From contig JAEZHR010000286.1 of assembly GCA_023416415.1 (NCBI GenBank), positions 1-5,051 of the forward strand: a stretch of DNA of 5,051 nucleotides. Reading direction: 5' to 3'. Numbering within the stretch: the first letter of the stretch is position 1; every line of letters begins with the position of its first letter. Both the position numbers and the translations under genes were made by a program. Below, in pieces: positions 1-5,051 of the stretch. The DNA comes from Pseudomonadota bacterium (GTDB lineage: Bacteria > Pseudomonadota > Gammaproteobacteria > Burkholderiales > Burkholderiaceae_D). The notes beneath the pieces are model-generated. The model saw only the letters and a list, made by a program, of their open reading frames with translations. It was not told the DNA's origin and searched no databases.

Positions 1-61
1 GGATCAGATCGTCGGCGCCTTCAAGCTGGAGGAGGCTGCGCTGCCGCGACTTGCCCACTGA
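1..61 (+). CDS. 3' end of an unidentified gene (partial)
   Basis: A reading frame is open from the left edge (codons from base 2) and stops at TGA 59-61, giving the C-terminal residues DQIVGAFKLEEAALPRLAH. About four fifths of its codons end in G or C, with typical AAG-CTG-GAG-GAG usage, as in the neighbouring real genes. One minus-strand frame is also open here, so the strand is not certain. If real, the gene converges on ychF, with its stop 83 bp from the ychF stop. Nineteen residues are too few to recognise a family, and no function is proposed. Confidence 0.4.
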   Translation, partial: DQIVGAFKLEEAALPRLAH

Positions 62-68
62 GCCGATG

Positions 69-143
69 GTCGTGCGGCAGCTACTGCACGACACCGGCGC
101 AGCGCCGCTGCACTATGGCGATCGGCGCGCAAAGGCGCCGGTC
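69..143. other. Inverted repeats between convergent gene ends (possible terminators)
   Basis: Three inverted repeats fill the gap between the plus-strand stop at 61 and the ychF stop at 145. The first is 69-75 GTCGTGC with 86-92 GCACGAC (7 bp, 10-base loop). The second is 95-99 CGGCG with 103-107 CGCCG (5 bp, 3-base loop). The third is 120-128 with 135-143, a GC-rich 9-bp stem with one G-T pair and a 6-base loop, which begins one base after the ychF stop. None is followed by a T-run on either strand, so classical intrinsic termination is not demonstrated. They could mark 3' ends used by both transcripts or protect them from exonucleases. Confidence 0.35.
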
Positions 144-144
144 G

Positions 145-1236
145 TCAGACGTTGAACAGGAAGTTCAGCACGTCGCCGTCCTTGACCACGTATTCCTTGC
201 CTTCGGCGCGCATCCGGCCCGCTTCCTTTGCGCCTTGCTCGCCCTTGTAGGCGATGAAATCGTCGAAGGAAATCGTCTGGGCGCGGATGAAGCCGCGTTC
301 GAAATCGGTGTGGATCACGCCGGCGGCCTGCGGGGCTGTGGCGCCGATCGGGATGGTCCAGGCGCGCACTTCCTTGACGCCCGCGGTAAAGTAGGTTTGC
401 AGACCGAGCAGCGTGTAGGCGGCGCGGATCAAGCGGTTCAGGCCAGGCTCTTCCATGCCGAGGTCGGCCAGGAAGGCACCCTTGTCTTCATCGTCAAGGT
501 CGGCGATCTCGGCTTCGATGGCCGCACAGATGGCCACCAGTGGTGCATTCTGATCGGCGGCGTAGGCGGCCAGCTGGTCGAGCAGGGGGTTGTTCGTGAA
601 GCCGTTCTCGGCGACGTTGCCTACGTACATCGCGGGCTTGGCGGTGATCAGGCACAGCGGCTTGAGCAGGGCCATTTCGTCCGCATCCAGACCGAGAGCA
701 CGCACGGGCCTGGCTTCGTTAAGCGCGGTCTGCACGCGTTCGAGCAGGGCAATCAGCTTGATGGCGTCCTTGTCACCGGCCTTGGCCTTCTTGCCTTCGC
801 GCTGGATCGCTTTCTCGACGGTCGTGAGATCGGCCAGCGCCAGTTCGGTCTGGATCACGGCGATGTCGTCGAGCGGACTGACCTTGCCGGCGACATGCAC
901 GACGTTCGGATCTTCGAAGCAGCGCACGACGTTGACGATGGCGTCGGTTTCGCGGATGTGAGCCAGGAACTGGTTGCCCAGCCCTTCGCCCTTGGATGCA
1001 CCAGCAACCAGACCCGCGATGTCGACGAACTCGACGATGGCCGGCACGATGCGCTCCGGCTTGACGATCTCGGCCAGCTGCTGCATTCGCGGGTCGGGCA
1101 CTTCAACCACCCCGACGTTGGGTTCGATCGTGCAGAAGGGGTAGTTCTCGGCGGCGATGCCGGCCTTGGTGAGCGCGTTGAAGAGAGTGGACTTGCCAAC
1201 ATTGGGCAGGCCGACGATGCCGCATTTGAGACTCAT
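145..1236 (-). CDS. ychF: Redox-regulated ribosome-associated ATPase YchF (OLA1/EngD family)
   Basis: YchF is a cytosolic P-loop NTPase of the Obg/TRAFAC group that associates with ribosomes and, in studied members, prefers ATP over GTP. The 363-residue product matches the usual family length. The P-loop is GLPNVGKST at residues 9-17 and the G3 motif is DIAG at 72-75. The place of the usual NKxD is taken by NVAE at 207-210, the non-canonical G4 that explains the relaxed base specificity. A coiled-coil-like charged insert lies around 125-175, and the TGS-type domain covers about 280-363. The ATG at 1236 was chosen because MSLKCGIVGLPNVGKS is the canonical N-terminus. It has AAGG 8 bases upstream, whereas an in-frame ATG 20 codons earlier (1296) would add a non-conserved tail. 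It is the last minus-strand gene, 83 bp after the patatin-like gene. Confidence 0.96.
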   Translation of the reverse strand: MSLKCGIVGLPNVGKSTLFNALTKAGIAAENYPFCTIEPNVGVVEVPDPRMQQLAEIVKPERIVPAIVEFVDIAGLVAGASKGEGLGNQFLAHIRETDAIVNVVRCFEDPNVVHVAGKVSPLDDIAVIQTELALADLTTVEKAIQREGKKAKAGDKDAIKLIALLERVQTALNEARPVRALGLDADEMALLKPLCLITAKPAMYVGNVAENGFTNNPLLDQLAAYAADQNAPLVAICAAIEAEIADLDDEDKGAFLADLGMEEPGLNRLIRAAYTLLGLQTYFTAGVKEVRAWTIPIGATAPQAAGVIHTDFERGFIRAQTISFDDFIAYKGEQGAKEAGRMRAEGKEYVVKDGDVLNFLFNV

Positions 1237-1302
1237 GGTGTGTGCCTTGCAATAAAAACATGGGCGCGCCCCTTGGAGCGGGCAGGCGCGAAACAACCCG
1301 CT

Positions 1303-1308
1303 ATTCTA
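1303..1308 (-). promoter_or_regulatory. Possible -10 element of a ychF promoter
   Basis: On the minus strand TAGAAT matches the sigma-70 -10 consensus at five of six bases. It lies about 66 bases before the ychF start, just after the patatin-like gene's stop. No convincing -35 hexamer sits 16-18 bases upstream. No clear intrinsic terminator separates the two genes: a short GGGCGCGCCC palindrome (1261-1270) precedes a T-rich stretch but can form only about 3 bp. ychF may therefore also be read from the upstream operon. Confidence 0.3.
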
Positions 1309-1319
1309 CTGCAGCACGT

Positions 1320-2420
1320 TCAGGCGAACGGCTTCACCTGGGAGAGGTCGGGGCGTTCGACGAAGTTCGCCAGCGCATCGCGCATGCGTTCACCCTCCGA
1401 GATCGAAAGACGCCAGTTCAGTGCGCGCAACGCGTGGTTATCGCCGTAGATGTAAAAATCGTTGCGGTCCGGTAGCTTGCCGCGTGTGAGACGTTGCAGA
1501 AAGCTGCGCGAAGGCGAGACCAGAATCACGTTGTCCAGCCAATGCCGCGTGCCTTTCGCTGCGGCATGGCGCCAAGGCAGCGTCTTGTCGAACCAGCCAG
1601 GCACGATACGCGGCCCGAAGTGCGGATAAAGCACCAGACCGCCACCAGCTTCCTCGGCAATCTGCGGATATGGCAGGGCGAGGTGGTAGTCGATCAGGCC
1701 ACCATCCCAGTAGCTGCCGGCCGGTGCACCGGGAATGTCGCGCACCGCTTCCATGATGAAGGGCAGGGTGCCGGAGGCGAGCAGCGCGTGCTCCAGATTG
1801 TTTTCGGCGAGCGCTGCCGTTTCGGTGGCGAAGGCATCGAAACCCGAGGCGGCCCAGACCGGTTCCGGAGCGCTGTCGAATAGTACGCGTGACAGATGCG
1901 GCGCGAGATGCCGGCGCGCGGCGAGATTGCCAAGTATGGCCAGACCGAATCCGGAGGCGACAGCGGCCCGGCGCTGCGGCACGGACAGCAACAGGCGCCC
2001 GCGCGAGGTCAGGATTTGCAGGCGGTGCTGTGCATGCTTGACCGCGGCTTGCGTTTCACCGTCCAGAAGTTCGCGCACGAAGTCGCGCGAGGTATCCGTA
2101 ACCAGCTGCGCGCTCGGCTTGGCCGGGTAGGTCTGGGCACAGTAGATATCCGCGAGGCGCCGGAAGGCGCCGGCCGGATCGGGCAGACAGGCGCAGGCCA
2201 TGCGCCAGGCACCGATCGAGGAGCCGATCAGCACGCGGCGGCGCGGTGCCGAAGGCAGCCACTCGCCGAACAGCCATTCGTCCAGGCGCCCAAGAATCAG
2301 GCCCTTTGGGCCGCCTGCAGCAGCCGGTATCACGGCTACGTCCTGCGCGCGCAGGCCATGTTCGCGCAGGTGAGCGAGCGCGACGGGGCCGGCCTGGATC
2401 GTAATCGGGCTGTCCCTCAC
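1320..2420 (-). CDS. Patatin-like phospholipase family protein
   Basis: This 366-residue protein carries the signature of patatin-type serine acyl hydrolases, which use a Ser-Asp dyad. A Gly-rich oxyanion-type loop GGPKG is at residues 36-40, the nucleophile elbow is GSSIG at 66-70 (Ser68), and DGG at 239-241 supplies the catalytic Asp239. The ASGTLPF stretch at 215-221 also matches the family. No signal peptide or transmembrane helix is evident, so a cytoplasmic or peripheral-membrane location is likely. Acyl hydrolase activity follows from the motifs; the substrate cannot be read from sequence. The start is GTG at 2420, with AAAGG 7 bases upstream and only 10 bp after the pth stop, so cotranscription with pth is likely. 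The link to peptidyl-tRNA hydrolase appears positional, not obviously functional. It ends in TGA at 1320-1322. Confidence 0.85.
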   Translation of the reverse strand: MRDSPITIQAGPVALAHLREHGLRAQDVAVIPAAAGGPKGLILGRLDEWLFGEWLPSAPRRRVLIGSSIGAWRMACACLPDPAGAFRRLADIYCAQTYPAKPSAQLVTDTSRDFVRELLDGETQAAVKHAQHRLQILTSRGRLLLSVPQRRAAVASGFGLAILGNLAARRHLAPHLSRVLFDSAPEPVWAASGFDAFATETAALAENNLEHALLASGTLPFIMEAVRDIPGAPAGSYWDGGLIDYHLALPYPQIAEEAGGGLVLYPHFGPRIVPGWFDKTLPWRHAAAKGTRHWLDNVILVSPSRSFLQRLTRGKLPDRNDFYIYGDNHALRALNWRLSISEGERMRDALANFVERPDLSQVKPFA

Positions 2421-2430
2421 AGGCTTGCCT

Positions 2431-3006
2431 TTACTTCACGCTGTGAAGCTTCATCATCGCCGCCTCGAATTTGCCCTCGCACAGCATCGGAATCACGTCC
2501 AGGCTGCGCCGGATCGCATCGTCGATCGGCTCCTGTTCTTCCTTGCGTGGGCGGTGTAGCACGTAGTCGACCACCTGCTGCTGCAGGTTGGCATTGCGCG
2601 GATGGCCAATGCCAAGGCGCAGACGCCAGTAATCCTGGGTGCCAAGCGCGGCCGTGATGTCCTTCAGGCCGTTGTGTCCGCCGGAGGAGCCCCCTTTCTT
2701 GATCTTGGCCGCACCCGGCGGCAAGTCGAGTTCGTCGTGCACGACCAGGATGTCTTCCGGCACGATCTTGAAGAAGCGTGCAAGGGCACCGACCGACTGG
2801 CCCGAGCGGTTCATGTAGGTTTGCGGTTCCAGCAGCCAGACTTCCTGGCCGCCGATGCGCGCTTTCGCGGCCAGTGCGTTGAAGCGCGTTTCGCGCGCCA
2901 AGGGCGCGGGGGCGAGCCGGTCGACCAGCCAGAAACCTGCGTTGTGACGGGTCAGTTCGTATTCGGGGCCGGGGTTGCCGAGGCCGACGATCAGGCGGAT
3001 GGGCAT
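2431..3006 (-). CDS. pth: Peptidyl-tRNA hydrolase
   Basis: Pth cleaves the ester bond between peptide and tRNA in peptidyl-tRNAs that drop off the ribosome, recycling tRNA in the cytosol. The 191-residue product is close to the E. coli length of 194. Diagnostic residues are present: GLGNPGPEY at 8-16 (Asn11), TRHNAG at 19-24 with catalytic His21, TYMN at 63-66 (Asn66), HDELDL at 90-95 (Asp91), and GGSSGGHNGLK at 105-115 (His111, Asn112). The ATG at 3006 is the only reasonable start. An in-frame TAA lies 13 codons upstream at 3043-3045, and the first beta strand begins at residue 3. No Shine-Dalgarno-like purine run is visible before it, which is odd for an essential gene. It follows the rplY terminator, so it probably heads its own transcript, shared with the patatin-like gene. 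Confidence 0.97.
   Translation of the reverse strand: MPIRLIVGLGNPGPEYELTRHNAGFWLVDRLAPAPLARETRFNALAAKARIGGQEVWLLEPQTYMNRSGQSVGALARFFKIVPEDILVVHDELDLPPGAAKIKKGGSSGGHNGLKDITAALGTQDYWRLRLGIGHPRNANLQQQVVDYVLHRPRKEEQEPIDDAIRRSLDVIPMLCEGKFEAAMMKLHSVK
2434..2448 (-). repeat. Small perfect hairpin at the pth 3' end
   Basis: On the minus strand CTTCAC and GTGAAG form a perfect 6-bp inverted repeat around a 3-base loop. It covers the last codons of pth, directly before its TAA and 13 bases before the GTG start of the patatin-like gene. It has no T-run and is not a terminator. It could affect coupling between the two genes or be a chance result of the codons used. Confidence 0.35.
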
Positions 3007-3041
3007 GGCGTGGGGCGTCGGTTGGTGTCTGGAAAGAGAGG

Positions 3042-3047
3042 ATTATC
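3042..3047 (-). promoter_or_regulatory. Possible -10 element of the pth promoter
   Basis: The minus-strand hexamer GATAAT matches the sigma-70 -10 consensus at five of six bases and lies 36-41 bases upstream of the pth ATG. It sits between the strong rplY terminator and pth, where a new promoter is expected. No good -35 hexamer is seen at 16-18 bases, so the call rests on position and the -10 match only. Confidence 0.35.
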
Positions 3048-3076
3048 GGGCAAGTCGCGTTGTAGCGCAGGTGCCG

Positions 3077-3109
3077 GAAAAAAAGAAAACCCCGCGCGAA
3101 GGCGGGGTT
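3077..3109 (-). terminator. Rho-independent terminator of rplY
   Basis: On the minus strand AACCCCGC (3102-3109) pairs with GCGGGGTT (3088-3095) around the 6-base loop CTTCGC. The 8-bp stem is followed at once by TTCTTTTTTTT. The hairpin begins 20 bases after the rplY stop. Stem strength, loop and T-tract are all textbook, and it separates the prs/rplY unit from pth. Confidence 0.92.
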
Positions 3110-3128
3110 CATCGAGGAGTGAGGCGAA

Positions 3129-3731
3129 TTACTTCGCTTCTTCGCCTTCGCTGGCGGCGGATTGCTGGCCGGCCGGGGTCGAGGCCGTGGCAAGCGTCGG
3201 GTTGTCCTGGCCGCCATGCAGCACCGGGGTCACACCCTTGGGCAGCTTGATGTCGGACAGGTGCACGGACGCACCGGCTTCAACCTTCGACAGGTCCACT
3301 TCGATGAATTCCGGCAGGTCGGCCGGCAGGCAGGACACGTCGAGTTCGTTCAACACGTGGTTGATAATGCCGCCGGACAGCTTGACGGCCGGGGAGATTT
3401 CAGCGTTGACGAAGTGCAGCGGCACCTTGGTGTGGATGGCCTGCTTTTCATCGATGCGCTGGAAGTCGACATGCATTACCAACGGCTTGTAGGCGTGCAT
3501 CTGGAAGTCGCGCAGCAGGACCTTCTGGGCAGTGCCATCGATCTCAAGGTCGAGAATCGACGAGTGGAAGGCTTCCTTCTTCAGCGCGTAGAACAGTGCG
3601 TTGTGGTCGAGAGCGATGGCCTGCGGGGCGGCTTCGCCACCGTAGACGATGCCGGGGGTCTGGCCCGAACGACGCAGGCGGCGGCTCGCTCCGGACCCCT
3701 GCTCGTTGCGTGCAAATGCGATGACTTTCAT
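3129..3731 (-). CDS. rplY: 50S ribosomal protein L25/Ctc family
   Basis: L25 binds 5S rRNA in the central protuberance of the large ribosomal subunit. The 200-residue product is the long, two-domain Ctc/TL5 form rather than the single-domain E. coli L25 of about 94 residues. Residues 1-95 form the 5S-binding domain, with the typical start MKVIAFARNEQGSGASRRLR, the PGIVYGG turn and MHVDFQRID near the domain end. Residues from about 96-185 form the C-terminal TL5-like beta domain, with HLSDIKLPKGV inside it. The tail is Ala/Ser/Gln/Glu-rich and ends GEEAK. The ATG at 3731 has GGAG 8 bases upstream. It lies 99 bp after prs and likely depends on transcription from prs, because no clear promoter is visible in the gap. 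A strong terminator follows. Confidence 0.95.
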   Translation of the reverse strand: MKVIAFARNEQGSGASRRLRRSGQTPGIVYGGEAAPQAIALDHNALFYALKKEAFHSSILDLEIDGTAQKVLLRDFQMHAYKPLVMHVDFQRIDEKQAIHTKVPLHFVNAEISPAVKLSGGIINHVLNELDVSCLPADLPEFIEVDLSKVEAGASVHLSDIKLPKGVTPVLHGGQDNPTLATASTPAGQQSAASEGEEAK

Positions 3732-3750
3732 TTTTATTGCTCCAAGAAAT

Positions 3751-3769
3751 GCAAGGCAACATGCCTTGC
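3751..3769 (-). promoter_or_regulatory. Hairpin in the rplY leader next to the ribosome binding site
   Basis: GCAAGGCA and TGCCTTGC form a perfect 8-bp stem with a 3-base loop. It ends about 9 bases before the GGAG ribosome binding sequence of rplY. No T-run follows, so it does not look like a terminator. Its position suggests an effect on translation initiation or mRNA stability. This is inferred from structure only. Confidence 0.5.
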
Positions 3770-3775
3770 GGTTGA

Positions 3776-3793
3776 CCCCCCGCGACCAGGGGG
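3776..3793 (-). other. Second hairpin in the rplY leader
   Basis: On the minus strand CCCCC (3789-3793) can pair with GGGGG (3776-3780) around an 8-base loop, between the prs terminator and the hairpin next to the rplY ribosome binding site. The stem is short but all G-C. There is no T-run. It could be part of a composite leader structure. Confidence 0.35.
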
Positions 3794-3801
3794 CTGAACA
3801 A

Positions 3802-3823
3802 CCCCGCCTCGTGCGAGGCGGGG
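3802..3823 (-). terminator. Hairpin terminator after prs
   Basis: On the minus strand GAGGCGGGG pairs perfectly with CCCCGCCTC (9 bp) around the tetraloop GCAC. It begins 7 bases after the prs stop and is followed by TTGTTC, a weak T-run. With no clear promoter before rplY, it may act as a partial terminator that lowers but does not abolish read-through. The CCCCGCC stem motif recurs in the rplY terminator. Confidence 0.75.
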
Positions 3824-3830
3824 CAAAAGA

Positions 3831-4781
3831 TTATTCGGCGAACAGCGAGCTGACCGAGTCGCCGGTGGTGATGCGCTTGAAGGTCTCGGCCAGGAGCTCG
3901 GCGCAACTCAATTGGCGGATCTTCGGACAGGCACGGGCGGCCGGAGACAGCGGAATGGTGTCGGTGACAACCAATTCATCCAGCGGCGAGGTGGAGATAC
4001 GCTCGATCGCCGGGCCGGACAGCACCGGGTGCGTACAGTAGGCCACCACCTTCATGGCGCCGCGCTCCTTGAGCACTTCGGCAGCCTTGGTCAACGTACC
4101 GGCGGTGTCGACCATGTCGTCCATGATTACGCAGTTGCGCCCATCGACTTCGCCGATGATGTGCATGACCTCCGATACGTTGGCCTTCGGGCGGCGCTTG
4201 TCGATGATGGCCAGATCGCAGTTCAGGCGCTTGGCCAGCGCACGGGCACGCACAACACCGCCAACGTCGGGGGATACCACCAGCAGGTTGTCGTAGTTCT
4301 TGGTGATCAGGTCCGACAAGAGAATGGGCGAGGCGTAGATGTTGTCGACGGGGATGTCGAAGAAGCCCTGGATCTGGTCGGCATGCAGGTCCATGATCAG
4401 CACGCGTTCGACGCCGACTTCCTGCAGCATGTTGGCGACCACCTTGGCCGAGATCGCCACACGCGCCGAGCGCGGGCGGCGGTCCTGGCGGGCGTAGCCG
4501 AAATAGGGGATGGCGGCGGTGATGCGGCCGGCAGAGGCGCGCTTCAAGGCATCGACCATCAACATGATTTCCATCAGATTGTCATTGGTCGGGGCGCAGG
4601 TGGACTGCAGCACGAAGACGTCCTTGCCGCGGACGTTTTCGTTGATCTCGACCATCACTTCGCCGTCGGAGAATTTGGAAACGACGGCCTTGCCGAGCGG
4701 GATGCCGAGTTGCCTGGCGACTCCGGCGGCCAACTCCGGGTTTGCGTTACCGGTAAAGACCATCAGGTTTTCAAGCGCCAT
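3831..4781 (-). CDS. prs: Ribose-phosphate pyrophosphokinase (PRPP synthetase)
   Basis: Prs transfers pyrophosphate from ATP to ribose 5-phosphate to make PRPP, the cytosolic precursor for purines, pyrimidines, NAD, histidine and tryptophan. The 316-residue product is nearly the E. coli length (315). It carries RGKDVFVLQSTCAPTNDNLME from about 51, the ATP-site segment ARQDRR at 97-102, and the family signature DLHADQIQGFF at 131-141 with metal-binding His133. It also has SPDVGG at 170-175 (Asp172), the catalytic flexible loop KRRPKANVSEV at 195-205 (Lys195, Arg197), and the ribose-phosphate loop MDDMVDTAGTLT at 220-231. It is therefore a class I enzyme, normally phosphate-activated and inhibited by ADP. 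The ATG at 4781 has an AGGTG ribosome binding sequence 4 bases upstream. It follows tRNA-Gln across a 130-bp leader with a large hairpin. Confidence 0.98.
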   Translation of the reverse strand: MALENLMVFTGNANPELAAGVARQLGIPLGKAVVSKFSDGEVMVEINENVRGKDVFVLQSTCAPTNDNLMEIMLMVDALKRASAGRITAAIPYFGYARQDRRPRSARVAISAKVVANMLQEVGVERVLIMDLHADQIQGFFDIPVDNIYASPILLSDLITKNYDNLLVVSPDVGGVVRARALAKRLNCDLAIIDKRRPKANVSEVMHIIGEVDGRNCVIMDDMVDTAGTLTKAAEVLKERGAMKVVAYCTHPVLSGPAIERISTSPLDELVVTDTIPLSPAARACPKIRQLSCAELLAETFKRITTGDSVSSLFAE

Positions 4782-4828
4782 GGCACACCTATTGCAATCG
4801 GATAAAGGGGATTAAAGATCAGAAAGGG

Positions 4829-4892
4829 ACAAAAGCCGCCAACACTGGACTGGATGCCCGGTCGGGCTTTAGGTCTAGCATTGGCGGCTTGT
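4829..4892 (-). ncRNA. Long imperfect hairpin between tRNA-Gln and prs (terminator, attenuator or small RNA)
   Basis: Read on the minus strand, AAGCCGCCAA (4881-4890) pairs perfectly with TTGGCGGCTT (4833-4842). Inside are a symmetrical 2x2 loop (TG/TG) and a 6-bp helix CTAGAC/GTCCAG with one A-C mismatch (4873-4878 with 4845-4850). A symmetrical 5x5 loop (CTAAA/ATCCA) and a GCCC/GGGC stem with loop GACC (4856-4867) complete it. The distal arm runs into TTTTGT. All 58 bases from 4833 to 4890 are accounted for by this fold. The T-run favours an intrinsic terminator of the tRNA transcript. The length and symmetry leave open an attenuator in the prs leader or a stable small RNA. No known RNA family was recognised. 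Confidence 0.5.
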
Positions 4893-4911
4893 CGGTTCTG
4901 CTTGAGTTTAA

Positions 4912-4988
4912 TGGCAGGGGAGGAAGGACTCGAACCCTCGCATGCCGGAATCAAAATCCGGTGCCTTAACCAACTTGGCGACTCCCCT
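4912..4988 (-). tRNA. tRNA-Gln (anticodon UUG)
   Basis: The 77-base sequence folds as a full cloverleaf. The acceptor AGGGGAG pairs with CTCCCCT, the D arm is GCC/GGC with GG in its loop, and the anticodon stem CCGGA/TCCGG encloses the loop TTTTGAT. The variable region has five bases, and the T arm GAGGG/CCTTC carries TTCGAGT. The anticodon is TTG, reading CAA and, by wobble, CAG. The weak first pair (A1-U72) and G73 fit tRNA-Gln identity. CCA is encoded at 4912-4914. It lies 39 bases downstream of a second tRNA 3' end and upstream of prs. Confidence 0.97.
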
Positions 4989-5000
4989 ACAACGCCCTAA

Positions 5001-5014
5001 TTTGCATGTGCAAA
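5001..5014 (-). other. Small inverted repeat in the tRNA spacer
   Basis: TTTGC and GCAAA form a 5-bp stem with a 4-base loop inside the 39-base spacer between the two tRNA sequences. It may influence processing of a tandem tRNA precursor. The stem is A/T-rich at its base and could be chance. Confidence 0.25.
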
Positions 5015-5027
5015 CCAGAGCTAAATC

Positions 5028-5051
5028 TGGCAGGGGAGGAAGGACTCGAAC
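5028..5051 (-). tRNA. 3' end of a second tRNA, probably tRNA-Gln (partial)
   Basis: The last 24 bases of the window are identical to the 3' end of the complete tRNA-Gln: encoded CCA, discriminator G, the acceptor 3' strand CTCCCCT, the T stem CCTTC and most of the T loop. The sequence is cut by the window edge, so the anticodon is not visible. A tandem tRNA-Gln copy is the simplest reading. Another isoacceptor sharing the arms, or a 3' fragment, cannot be excluded. Confidence 0.75.

Noticed and set aside
1237..1296. A 20-residue N-terminal extension of YchF from an upstream ATG
   Set aside because: The extension has no family counterpart, while the ATG at 1236 gives the canonical N-terminus and 363-residue length and has AAGG at good spacing.
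115..1449. A 444-codon plus-strand open frame antisense to ychF
   Set aside because: It mirrors the codon structure of the certain gene ychF on the other strand, as is common at high GC. Its predicted protein shows no recognisable domain and it crosses the intergenic gap without any start signals.
2417..3217. A 266-codon minus-strand frame overlapping pth
   Set aside because: It is an off-frame reading of pth with an Arg/Pro-rich product, and it begins inside rplY upstream of that gene's terminator.
2602..3492. A 296-codon plus-strand open frame across pth and rplY
   Set aside because: It runs antisense through two certain genes and through the rplY terminator hairpin, so it is not a plausible gene.
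3912..4805. A 297-codon plus-strand open frame antisense to prs
   Set aside because: It is the antisense shadow of prs. The predicted protein is His/Gly/Asp-rich in the way typical of reverse-complement frames of GC-rich genes.
4763..4954. A 63-codon minus-strand frame starting inside tRNA-Gln
   Set aside because: Its first residues are a translation of the tRNA 3' half and it runs through the hairpin element into prs. No ribosome binding sequence supports it.
4912..5051. The repeated tRNA 3' end as an attachment site of a mobile element
   Set aside because: The copies are only 116 bases apart, no integrase or cargo lies between them, and one copy is a complete tRNA. A tandem tRNA pair explains it better.

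Overview
The window reads as an ordinary chromosomal housekeeping segment from a GC-rich proteobacterium. A betaproteobacterium, perhaps of the Rhodocyclales (Azoarcus/Thauera-like), fits best. This rests on the gene order tRNA-Gln, prs, rplY, pth, ychF, the strongly GC-biased third codon positions and the GC-rich intrinsic terminators. It is an inference from family knowledge, not a database match. No phage, transposon, CRISPR array, toxin-antitoxin pair or defence-like module was seen.

Almost everything is on the minus strand, so transcription runs from high to low coordinates. At the right edge is the 3' end of a tRNA (5028-5051, cut by the window). It is followed by a complete tRNA-Gln(UUG) (4912-4988) whose last 24 bases are identical to it. 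A 130-bp gap follows, holding a long, nearly symmetrical imperfect hairpin with a T-run on the minus strand, and then prs (PRPP synthetase, 3831-4781). After prs come a GC-rich hairpin terminator and a 99-bp leader with two further hairpins in front of rplY (ribosomal protein L25/Ctc, 3129-3731). A strong intrinsic terminator closes rplY. A candidate promoter then starts a second unit: pth (peptidyl-tRNA hydrolase, 2431-3006) and, 10 bp after its stop, a patatin-like lipase gene with a GTG start (1320-2420). After an 83-bp gap with a possible promoter comes ychF (145-1236). At the left edge a plus-strand gene appears to end at 61, converging on ychF across an 83-bp gap that contains several inverted repeats.

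Functionally this is a translation and nucleotide-precursor cluster. Prs makes PRPP for nucleotide, His and Trp synthesis, L25 binds 5S rRNA, Pth recycles peptidyl-tRNA, YchF is a ribosome-associated ATPase, and tRNA-Gln supplies translation. The patatin-like protein is the functional outlier. No gene-free stretch exceeds 300 bp. The most interesting unexplained signals are the structured element between tRNA-Gln and prs and the hairpin-rich rplY leader. Neither is shown here to be a new system.
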